Of a DNA stretch of 6,535 bases, positions 1 to 4,534 are shown one piece after another; the stretch's first letter is position 1; each line of letters opens with the position of its first letter. Source of the DNA: Candidatus Latescibacteria bacterium 4484_107. GTDB taxonomy: Bacteria > Latescibacterota > 4484-107. The notes below the pieces were generated by a model. The model saw only the letters and a list, made by a program, of their open reading frames with translations, ran no database searches and was not told where the DNA came from. The DNA is taken from the NCBI GenBank assembly GCA_002059205.1, contig MVCQ01000078.1, forward strand, positions 1 through 6,535, written 5' to 3'. A program made the translations under genes and the position numbers.

Positions 1-707
1 GCCCCCGTGCGGTAAGTCGGAAATAAGGTCGTCCAGGAACAGAACGTGCATCGGTGCCACCAGCAGTCCCGGCCCACCATCGTATAGGTTCCGGGAAAAG
101 TTTTATAGTTGCCGTTCAAGCGGTTGTATAGATCCCACCTCGTCAGTTCCCGGTCTATGAAAGGCAGCGTATTCAAGTCGTGGTTCAGCACAAAAGGCCC
201 GGAGTTTTGGATCGCGTTGTCCGCTCTATACCAGATCCCCGGCTCTAAGTCCTCTTTCCCTTCGAGGGAACGAGCTAAGTTTAGCAGAAGAAAATCGTAG
301 TCCCCGCCGGTCAGCACGAAGTCCACCTTGCACTGCTGGAAAGACTCCTCCGGGAGCGCGGTCACGTGATCCCCCATCAGAACGACTTTCGTCTCGGGAC
401 ACGCGGTCTTCAGGTCGTCTATAATCCGCCAATGTTTCTTGACCACAGGCGTTTTTGTCTCGATAACCAACAGGTCGGGGCGCTGCTTCCCGATCTCTCC
501 GAACCAGTCTTTATAGCGCTTGCCCTCCGCGATCGCATCGTCCCAAATCACCTCGTATCCGGCCTGTTTCAACACCGTAGCCGCGTACGCAGGCACCATC
601 GGATAGATGTAGGTGGGCTCGGAGAACCACTGAAACTGCCGGTTCTGGCCCAACAACGGCACGCCCTTGTCGCTTTCTATGGGGGGGTAGGAGATTCGGA
701 TTTTCAA
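1..707 (-). CDS. B12-binding-type radical SAM protein, N-terminal part (runs off left edge)
   Basis: A 235-codon open frame reads off the left edge, so only the N-terminal part is present. Residues 1-145 look like the Rossmann-type cobalamin-binding domain of B12-dependent radical SAM enzymes: MKIRISYPP at the start, a Y-x-x-P-M-V-P-A-Y-A-A-x-L-K-x-A-G-Y helix, RPDLLVIE near 76-83, and VVLMGDHVTALPEE near 108-121. The radical SAM core then begins with DCWWHRCTFCSW, with cysteines 215, 220 and 223 as the likely [4Fe-4S] ligands. Their spacing is CX4CX2C, not the usual CX3CX2C. The start is TTG at 705-707. An in-frame TGA lies at 726-728, no ATG or GTG intervenes, and AAAGGA (715-720) sits 7 nt upstream. 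These enzymes typically do SAM-dependent methylation or C-C chemistry on lipids, peptides or natural products; the substrate here is unknown. It follows the glycosyltransferase and GxxExxY genes on the same strand. Confidence 0.85.
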   Translation of the reverse strand, partial: MKIRISYPPIESDKGVPLLGQNRQFQWFSEPTYIYPMVPAYAATVLKQAGYEVIWDDAIAEGKRYKDWFGEIGKQRPDLLVIETKTPVVKKHWRIIDDLKTACPETKVVLMGDHVTALPEESFQQCKVDFVLTGGDYDFLLLNLARSLEGKEDLEPGIWYRADNAIQNSGPFVLNHDLNTLPFIDRELTRWDLYNRLNGNYKTFPGTYTMVGRDCWWHRCTFCSWTTLFPTYRTG

Positions 708-714
708 TAGAATG

Positions 715-720
715 TCCTTT
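715..720 (-). promoter_or_regulatory. Shine-Dalgarno that decides the TTG start
   Basis: On the minus strand AAAGGA lies 7 nt upstream of TTG 705-707. With the in-frame TGA at 726-728, which falls inside the repeat at 726-752, this fixes the radical SAM start at TTG. Confidence 0.7.
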
Positions 721-725
721 TTTGC

Positions 726-752
726 TCACCACGGAGACACGGAGAAAGAAAA
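726..752 (+). repeat. Purine-rich short repeat, left flank of the GxxExxY gene
   Basis: The plus strand reads TCACCACGGAGACACGGAG followed by AAAGAAAA. This is a shorter, inverted version of the repeat at 1133-1166, so the two copies bracket the GxxExxY gene like imperfect terminal inverted repeats. The left copy has two CGGAG units and the right copy has three. It ends at the gene's stop codon and lies just upstream of the radical SAM ribosome binding site. Confidence 0.8.
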
Positions 753-1127
753 TCAAGAGACCAGTCTTTGGATTCCATCTTTTAGGACAGGGACATTGAA
801 GTTCATAATGAACCCCACTTTGATTTCAGATAAACGCAAATAGGTCAATAATTGAGCCTTATGGATGGGTGTGATGGCCTCCACGGTTTTTAGCTCGAGA
901 CCAATTTTACCCGCAACAACGACGTCGGGTCGATATCCACAGTCCAATTTAACTCCTTTATACTTAATGGGAAGATGCCTCTGACGCTCAAATTTGAGAC
1001 CGCGCAAACAAAGCTCGTGACAGAGACGCTCCTCATAGGCCGATTCCAGAAGGCCCGGCCCCAAAACTCTGTGAACCTCAATCGCCGCACCGATAATCTG
1101 TTTTGTAAGCTCTTTTTCCAAAATCAT
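753..1127 (-). CDS. GxxExxY protein (PD-(D/E)xK nuclease-like fold)
   Basis: The 124-residue product is full length for the GxxExxY family. It carries the name motif G-L-L-E-S-A-Y at 25-31, preceded by IIGAAIEVHRVLGPG. A nuclease-like core follows: RPD (D68), then ELK (E78, K80), then a Q92-x3-Y96 helix. The D-x9-E-x-K layout is that of the PD-(D/E)xK superfamily, so a nuclease-related fold is expected, but no function has been settled for the family as far as I know. The gene is visibly richer in A and T than its neighbours and is framed on both sides by short purine-rich repeats in inverted orientation. It therefore looks like a small inserted unit between the glycosyltransferase and radical SAM genes. 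ATG is at 1125-1127; a TTG two codons later (1119-1121) has better spacing to the ribosome binding site and is an alternative start. Confidence 0.93.
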   Translation of the reverse strand: MILEKELTKQIIGAAIEVHRVLGPGLLESAYEERLCHELCLRGLKFERQRHLPIKYKGVKLDCGYRPDVVVAGKIGLELKTVEAITPIHKAQLLTYLRLSEIKVGFIMNFNVPVLKDGIQRLVS

Positions 1128-1131
1128 CTCC

Positions 1132-1136
1132 CCTCC
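1132..1136 (-). promoter_or_regulatory. GGAGG Shine-Dalgarno overlapping a repeat edge
   Basis: The minus strand reads GGAGG then GGAG directly before ATG 1125-1127. The core is only 4 nt from ATG but 10 nt from the in-frame TTG at 1119-1121. The GGAGG is formed by the last CGGAG unit of the adjacent repeat, so the repeat appears to supply the translation signal. Confidence 0.5.
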
Positions 1137-1166
1137 GTGTCTCCGTGCCTCCGTGGTGAAAAAAAG
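1133..1166 (-). repeat. Purine-rich short repeat, right flank of the GxxExxY gene
   Basis: On the minus strand this reads a run of A-poor T's, then TCACCACGGAGGCACGGAG, then ACACGGAG. That gives three near-identical CACGGAG-type units, inverted relative to the copy at 726-752. It fills almost all of the space between the glycosyltransferase stop (1173) and the GxxExxY start (1127). Confidence 0.8.
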
Positions 1167-1172
1167 CCTGCG

Positions 1173-2120
1173 TCACCTCGTCAGCCTCCGCATCGCCAGC
1201 CCCTTGAGAAATCCCACTCCGTAGGTCAGGTGCGTAGATAGTATCCCCAAAAAGATTAGAGGAATCAACCTCACGTCCGAATGGATACTCGATGCAAGCG
1301 TCAGCACAAGATAGAGCGACAGGCCGGAGAGAAAAGCGCCTCGAAGGAGGGGACTTGCGAAGGAGAGCGGAACGCCGATTACAAGGCCCAGGAAAAGCAG
1401 GGAAGGAAGAAAGTAGGAGAGCTTTAACGAAGTCTCGGAGAATTTTTTTACAAAATACCCCCGATGAAGCGCATAACTCCACACCTGCTTCGAGTGGGGG
1501 ATAAAAAGGGGTCTCCGATGATGGTACACCAGCACCTCCGGATCGTAGATGATCTTCTTTTTGAGTTCATGGGTAATCTGCAAACAGAGCTTGGTATCCT
1601 CACCGGGCCAGAACGTGGTATCAAACCCGCCCAGTTTTTCAAACACGGTTTTCCGGACGATGAAATTGCAGCTCGGAAAATCCTCGACTTCCCTTTTTGC
1701 CATCGGAACGTATCGGTATCTATAAGAGCCGCCTCCGAGAAAAGACGCGAACACGCCGCCGCTCGCTTTTTGAAGCAGCGAATCATTCTTCGGGGTTACC
1801 GCGGGCCCCCCGACAGCCGCGACTTCCTCGTCCCCGAAGTGCCGCACGGCCGCTCTGAGCCAATTTTTGTCGGGATACGCATCGTCGTCGAGAAAGGCGA
1901 GGAGCGTTCCCTTCGCGACCTCCAGAGCCAGATCCCGCTTTTGGGCCGGCCCCACCGGTCCCGTGGGAATGATGCGAGAACGGGGGAATTGCACCTCCGA
2001 TGCTTCGTCCGGGAAAATAAGCACTTCGTAGTCCGGGTAATCCAGATCCATAATATGGGGGATGGATTCCCGGATGTATGCGTTGATTTTCCGGACGGGG
2101 ATGATGATCGAAATGGTCAT
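1173..2120 (-). CDS. Membrane-anchored family 2 glycosyltransferase
   Basis: The product has 315 residues. The N-terminus MTISIIIPVRK opens a GT-A fold, LAFLDDDAYPD at 75-84 carries the nucleotide-sugar and metal-binding DxD-type acidic cluster (D78-D80), and GED at 173-175 is the likely catalytic-base region. SCNFIVRK (150-157) and GGFDTTF are typical GT2 acceptor-side segments. Three hydrophobic stretches near 236-256, 262-280 and 285-306 should anchor the protein in the inner membrane with the catalytic domain in the cytoplasm. It resembles GT2 enzymes of exopolysaccharide or glycolipid assembly; the sugar and acceptor cannot be read from sequence. It has its own promoter at 2167-2195. No clear Shine-Dalgarno precedes ATG 2118-2120, although the start fits the family exactly. 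GxxExxY and radical SAM genes follow on the same strand. Confidence 0.92.
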   Translation of the reverse strand: MTISIIIPVRKINAYIRESIPHIMDLDYPDYEVLIFPDEASEVQFPRSRIIPTGPVGPAQKRDLALEVAKGTLLAFLDDDAYPDKNWLRAAVRHFGDEEVAAVGGPAVTPKNDSLLQKASGGVFASFLGGGSYRYRYVPMAKREVEDFPSCNFIVRKTVFEKLGGFDTTFWPGEDTKLCLQITHELKKKIIYDPEVLVYHHRRPLFIPHSKQVWSYALHRGYFVKKFSETSLKLSYFLPSLLFLGLVIGVPLSFASPLLRGAFLSGLSLYLVLTLASSIHSDVRLIPLIFLGILSTHLTYGVGFLKGLAMRRLTR

Positions 2121-2161
2121 TTGGTATTATGTTGTATAAGGCTATTATTAATATATAGAAC

Positions 2162-2175
2162 GCCTAAATATAGGC
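2162..2175. repeat. Palindrome over the -10 of the glycosyltransferase promoter
   Basis: GCCTA (2162-2166) and TAGGC (2171-2175) form perfect arms around AATA. The position over the -10 suits a repressor site, but the arms are short and chance is possible. Confidence 0.35.
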
Positions 2176-2195
2176 AACCCGTCGGACTAAGTCAA
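2167..2195 (-). promoter_or_regulatory. Sigma-70-type promoter for the glycosyltransferase
   Basis: On the minus strand TTGACT (2190-2195) is followed after exactly 17 nt by TATATT (2167-2172). Transcription would begin near 2160 and give a leader of about 40 nt. The -10 overlaps a small palindrome, GCCTA-N4-TAGGC, at 2162-2175. Confidence 0.6.
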
Positions 2196-2227
2196 GCGTT
2201 TTCTCCAAGGTCACCAAGCTTCAAAAA

Positions 2228-2252
2228 TGAGAAAGGCAACCCCCGGTCTGCC
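2228..2252 (-). terminator. Possible weak terminator after the formyltransferase
   Basis: On the minus strand a GGCA/TGCC stem (2249-2252 with 2235-2238) is followed by an interrupted T-rich stretch (2221-2234). The stem is only 4-5 bp, so this is a weak candidate, placed between the formyltransferase stop and the glycosyltransferase promoter. Confidence 0.2.
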
Positions 2253-2303
2253 ATGAAAGAACGTGGACAAACAGCGGAGGAGAAATCGCATAGAGTTCCG
2301 AGC

Positions 2304-2339
2304 CCTCTTCTGCGTCCCTCCGCCCCCGTCTCCTTCTGC
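2304..2339 (-). repeat. Possible degenerate purine-rich repeat
   Basis: Directly after the formyltransferase stop the minus strand reads GGAGACGGGGGCGGAGG then GACGCAGAAGAGG. The purine-rich, GACGCAGA-like units resemble a decayed relative of the repeats at 726-752, 1133-1166 and 5041-5075. The match is loose and could be chance composition. Confidence 0.3.
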
Positions 2340-3194
2340 TCAGCTTCGTCCGACTATGCGGTCAATTTCCTCCGTGAGATCGTACGCCCCCCCGAGCACC
2401 TTCCCGTCCGAGACGACCTTCCTGTCTTCTATGGCTATTCTCCCTTCCGCAAATGCCTTGACCGTGCGAACAATCAGGGGCAACTCCCGAATCACGCCCT
2501 GCCGTCGGATCTCGGCGAAAAGCGGCTCCGCGTCCCCTTCCTCCTCCATGATTTGAGCCAACGATTTTCTCCGGAGCTTGCGCGTCATCCCCTCCCACAA
2601 CGCATCGAAATCGCCGCCCTGGATCGGGAAGGTGCAGTACGTGATCGGTGGCCCCTCGTCTAAGACTTCCGTGACGAGGTGCATCATCACGCCGGTGCGC
2701 TGGGCCCGGGTTTCGATAAGCTCCCGGATCACCTCGCGCCACATGCCTTTGGGCCCGCCCGGCTCGGCCGGATGCAGATTGATGATGGTGTGCCTGCGAC
2801 AGAGCTCCGCTCCGGTAACGAGCATATAGCCCGCCAGCACGTTGATGTCCGCGCGCATCCGATCGAGTCGCTTCATCACCTCCCGGTCGTATTCGATCCG
2901 CCACGCCTGCAGCGTCTCCGAATCCCGACCGAGCTTTTTGGAGGCCTTCAGTCCCTGCCTGCGTTTTTTCGGATTGAACCGCCTCGACGAGAACGACACG
3001 AGCGGAATTCCGTATTGCTCCACGAGGTCCATAAATTGGTCGCTTCCCTCGGCTTCGCCCCGCTCCCGGCTGCAAAATACAAAGGCGATCTCTCCGGGGA
3101 TCGTGCCGTCCTGGGTGGCGTTGTAAACGGTGGTGAGCAGTTCTCTGGACCCTTCTCCGCGGCCCGTGGAGAACCATCCGATCTGATAGGGCAT
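2340..3194 (-). CDS. PurN-like formyltransferase domain protein
   Basis: The product has 284 residues, compared with about 212 for E. coli PurN. The GART formyltransferase fold is recognisable: IGWFSTGRGEGSRELL at the start, ADINVLAGYMLV at 115-126, INLHP at 138-142 and LVTEVLDEGPP at 173-183. N139, H141 and D179 match the PurN catalytic Asn, His and Asp, so transfer of a formyl group from 10-formyltetrahydrofolate is plausible. Two features differ from PurN. There are insertions of roughly 20-30 residues near 70-98 (basic) and near 205-228. The loop after the catalytic His reads AEPGGPKG where PurN has SLLPKYPG. No purine genes adjoin it; a glycosyltransferase lies downstream. The substrate may therefore be another amine, such as an amino sugar, though GAR cannot be excluded. 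AGAGGAGG lies 6 nt before ATG 3192-3194, a strong start. Confidence 0.88.
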   Translation of the reverse strand: MPYQIGWFSTGRGEGSRELLTTVYNATQDGTIPGEIAFVFCSRERGEAEGSDQFMDLVEQYGIPLVSFSSRRFNPKKRRQGLKASKKLGRDSETLQAWRIEYDREVMKRLDRMRADINVLAGYMLVTGAELCRRHTIINLHPAEPGGPKGMWREVIRELIETRAQRTGVMMHLVTEVLDEGPPITYCTFPIQGGDFDALWEGMTRKLRRKSLAQIMEEEGDAEPLFAEIRRQGVIRELPLIVRTVKAFAEGRIAIEDRKVVSDGKVLGGAYDLTEEIDRIVGRS

Positions 3195-3200
3195 ACTGTG

Positions 3201-3208
3201 CCTCCTCT
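3201..3208 (-). promoter_or_regulatory. Strong Shine-Dalgarno of the formyltransferase
   Basis: AGAGGAGG on the minus strand is 6 nt upstream of ATG 3192-3194. The segment CCGACAGGAA (minus strand, 3222-3213) just before it is complementary to part of the leader repeat at 3305-3314. Confidence 0.75.
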
Positions 3209-3302
3209 TTTTTTCCTGTCGGCTGTGGCCGAAAGGGAGTCTTCCGGTTTTGTTTTTTACACCTTCGTTTCAGGGATGATGCGCTCAGTTGGGTTCGCGG
3301 CA

Positions 3303-3322
3303 GACCGACAGGAATGTCGGTC
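3303..3322. repeat. Perfect 8-bp hairpin in the formyltransferase leader
   Basis: GACCGACA (3303-3310), loop GGAA, TGTCGGTC (3315-3322). In the minus-strand leader RNA this is a GC-rich stem-loop. It shares bases with the first unit of the direct repeat at 3309-3344. Confidence 0.75.
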
Positions 3323-3344
3323 CCACCAGGAATGTCGGTCCCGC
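3309..3344. repeat. Tandem 18-bp direct repeat in the formyltransferase leader
   Basis: CAGGAATGTCGGTCCCAC (3309-3326) is followed immediately by CAGGAATGTCGGTCCCGC (3327-3344), 17 of 18 bases identical. The pair lies between the predicted promoter (3383-3411) and the formyltransferase start (3194). It may be a dispersed genomic repeat that landed in the leader, or a leader-regulatory element. Confidence 0.85.
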
Positions 3345-3382
3345 AAAAAGGCCGCCGAACACCCCTTCAAAAGATACATCGA

Positions 3383-3411
3383 ATAATACGATAAGTCGCG
3401 TGCTTTGTCAA
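3383..3411 (-). promoter_or_regulatory. Sigma-70-type promoter for the formyltransferase
   Basis: The minus strand has a perfect TTGACA (3406-3411), 17 nt, then TATTAT (3383-3388). Transcription would start near 3376, leaving an unusually long leader of about 180 nt that holds the repeats at 3303-3344. Confidence 0.7.
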
Positions 3412-3655
3412 GTGCTAAGTGGAGCCCAATGTGGTTTTCCGTCGCCCAGGAACGTTTGCCCCATGCGCCGGATGGGGAACAACAGAGCGCCATGTTCGCA
3501 AGGGGGCTTCCTGGATTATCCGGTCGGACTCGTCCCGCTTCCCTGATTTTGCCCCCGAAGATGGACTTCGTTGTTCCACGCTCCGTCTCCCGGGTTTCCG
3601 GAGATGTTCAACACAACCCATGTTTGTCCCTTTCCCAGCACCTCAGAAAAAAAGC

Positions 3656-3685
3656 TTGACAAAACTTTCTGGAAATTTGTATTAT
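3656..3685 (+). promoter_or_regulatory. Sigma-70-type promoter upstream of bioY
   Basis: TTGACA (3656-3661), 18 nt, then TATTAT (3680-3685). Transcription would start near 3692, inside the palindrome at 3689-3708. The leader to the bioY ATG is then about 130 nt. Confidence 0.65.
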
Positions 3686-3688
3686 CTT

Positions 3689-3708
3689 AACATGGTAAAT
3701 ACCATGTT
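3689..3708. promoter_or_regulatory. 20-bp palindrome, candidate bioY operator
   Basis: AACATGGTA (3689-3697), AA, TACCATGTT (3700-3708): perfect 9-bp arms with a 2-bp centre, 3 bp after the -10. This position is typical of a repressor site. The compact form differs from BirA sites, which have two arms about 14-16 bp apart, and from the short BioR palindrome. If it is a biotin operator, the regulator is probably another type (inference). Confidence 0.55.
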
Positions 3709-3820
3709 GAAGGAGTGCGCATTTTCTATCCAAGCTCCGATTTTTGCCGATTGGAAAATTTTCGCGACTCCTTCAGATTTTGGTTGACAATTTCTCCCTC
3801 ATGCATTACTTTGGCTTCCG

Positions 3821-4426
3821 ATGAAATTTCCCCCAGAAAAATCACAGCGGTTTCTCGTTCGCCTGAAGAACAGGGACATCGCGCTTGCGGGGGTGATGAC
3901 GGCTTTGACCGCGTGCGGAGCCTTCATCAAAATCCCGCTGCCCTATGTACCTCTTACGCTCCAAACGCTCTTTGTCTATTTGTCCGGCGCGCTTCTCGGC
4001 GCGCGGCTCGGGGCGCTGAGTCAGGCCGCTTACGTAATCCTCGGGCTCATAGGCATTCCGCTCTTTGCCGGAGGTGGGGGGGCGGCGTACGTGTTGCATC
4101 CTACTTTCGGCTACCTGATCGGTTTCATTATCGCTGCCTATCTCATTGGCCGCATCGTGGGACAAAAGTCCCGGATCGGTTATGCGCGCATGCTGGGGGC
4201 TATGTCCGTGGGACTATGCGCGGTCTATCTGTTCGGGGTACCAATTTTTTATCTCAACGTCCGTCTGCTGAGCGAAGCGCCGCTCTCGTTCTGGAACATC
4301 TTCAAACTCGGATGCCTGCTCCCGCTCCCCGGCGATGTCATGAAAATTCTCGTGGCGGCCTGGCTTGCGACGCGGGTGCGCGGGAAAAAAACAAAAAATT
4401 TAAGTACATCCCCAAATTTTTATTGA
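3821..4426 (+). CDS. bioY: Biotin transporter BioY (ECF substrate-binding component)
   Basis: The 201-residue integral membrane protein is full length for BioY. Family hallmarks are in order: PLPYVPLTLQTLFVYLSGAL at 39-58, GARLGALSQAAYVILGLIGIP at 60-80, FAGGGGAAYVLHPTFGYLIGF at 82-102, and the C-terminal PGDVMKILVAAWLA at 170-183 with D172 and K175. Six hydrophobic segments are visible. BioY captures biotin in the inner membrane and normally works with an ECF energising module (two ATPases plus T protein). None is encoded here, so it would use one elsewhere or act alone. ATG 3821-3823 has no Shine-Dalgarno; an in-frame TGA at 3785-3787 rules out a longer start at ATG. The first 15-18 residues are extra compared with many BioY proteins, so an internal non-ATG start is possible. 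The stop overlaps the -35 of the next gene's promoter. Confidence 0.95.
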   Translation: MKFPPEKSQRFLVRLKNRDIALAGVMTALTACGAFIKIPLPYVPLTLQTLFVYLSGALLGARLGALSQAAYVILGLIGIPLFAGGGGAAYVLHPTFGYLIGFIIAAYLIGRIVGQKSRIGYARMLGAMSVGLCAVYLFGVPIFYLNVRLLSEAPLSFWNIFKLGCLLPLPGDVMKILVAAWLATRVRGKKTKNLSTSPNFY

Positions 4427-4451
4427 CAACGATGCACTTTTAGCATAAAAT
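4423..4451 (+). promoter_or_regulatory. Sigma-70-type promoter for the heptose adenylyltransferase gene
   Basis: TTGACA (4423-4428), 17 nt, then TAAAAT (4446-4451). The -35 overlaps the bioY stop codon TGA (4424-4426), so the two genes are adjacent but the second has independent transcription. Start would be near 4458, with a leader of about 75 nt. Confidence 0.7.
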
Positions 4452-4458
4452 AGTTTTA

Positions 4459-4509
4459 CCCTAAAATAGGGAACCCGTTCGCTAATTCGAACCGCCGCCC
4501 GGTCCGAAT
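4459..4509 (+). promoter_or_regulatory. Two stem-loops in the heptose adenylyltransferase leader
   Basis: CCCTA-AAA-TAGGG (4459-4471) lies at the predicted transcription start and may be an operator. A stronger hairpin follows: ATTCGAACCG (4485-4494), loop CCGCC, CGGTCCGAAT (4500-4509), with one mismatch in 10. Seven T's come 8 nt later (4518-4524), just before the start codon. The gap is too long for a standard terminator, but an attenuator-like role is possible. Confidence 0.4.
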
Positions 4510-4534
4510 CATCACCCTTTTTTTGCGAGAACCG

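Larger units (their letters stand above)
3195..3820. other. Divergent control region without a gene
   Basis: No convincing coding frame occupies this stretch. From left to right it holds the formyltransferase leader (3195-3376) with tandem repeats, the formyltransferase promoter (3383-3411), about 240 bp without a clear signal, the bioY promoter (3656-3685), its palindrome (3689-3708), and a bioY leader of about 110-130 nt. The central part has one small inverted repeat, CCCCAT-N7-ATGGGG (3459-3477), of unknown meaning. Short open frames here lack ribosome binding sites and family resemblance. Confidence 0.6.

Noticed and set aside
726..1166. CRISPR array or IS element
   Set aside because: The repeats are only two short blocks in inverted orientation with a gene between them, not regularly spaced direct repeats. 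No transposase is encoded and no target-site duplication is evident.
1464..2663. 399-codon open frame on the plus strand
   Set aside because: It lies antisense to the glycosyltransferase and the end of the formyltransferase, spans their promoter gap, and has no recognisable domain. It is a shadow of the real minus-strand genes.
2362..3177. 271-codon minus-strand frame overlapping the formyltransferase
   Set aside because: Same strand but shifted frame, rich in R, G and H as expected from GC-rich off-frame reading, while the other frame gives clear PurN-family motifs.
3195..3376. Riboswitch in the formyltransferase leader (for example folate-linked)
   Set aside because: I could not match any known riboswitch core; only repeat-based hairpins are visible, so no class is called.
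3459..3477. CCCCAT-N7-ATGGGG as terminator or operator
   Set aside because: There is no T-run after it on either strand and it lies outside both predicted promoters; it is noted only as a small inverted repeat.
3405..3659. Several 68-85 codon frames in the divergent intergenic region
   Set aside because: They overlap one another on both strands, lack ribosome binding sites and show no protein-like pattern or family.
4485..4524. Intrinsic terminator after bioY
   Set aside because: The hairpin is good, but the T-run begins 8 nt after the stem and lies downstream of the rfaE2 promoter, so a standard bioY terminator is unlikely.
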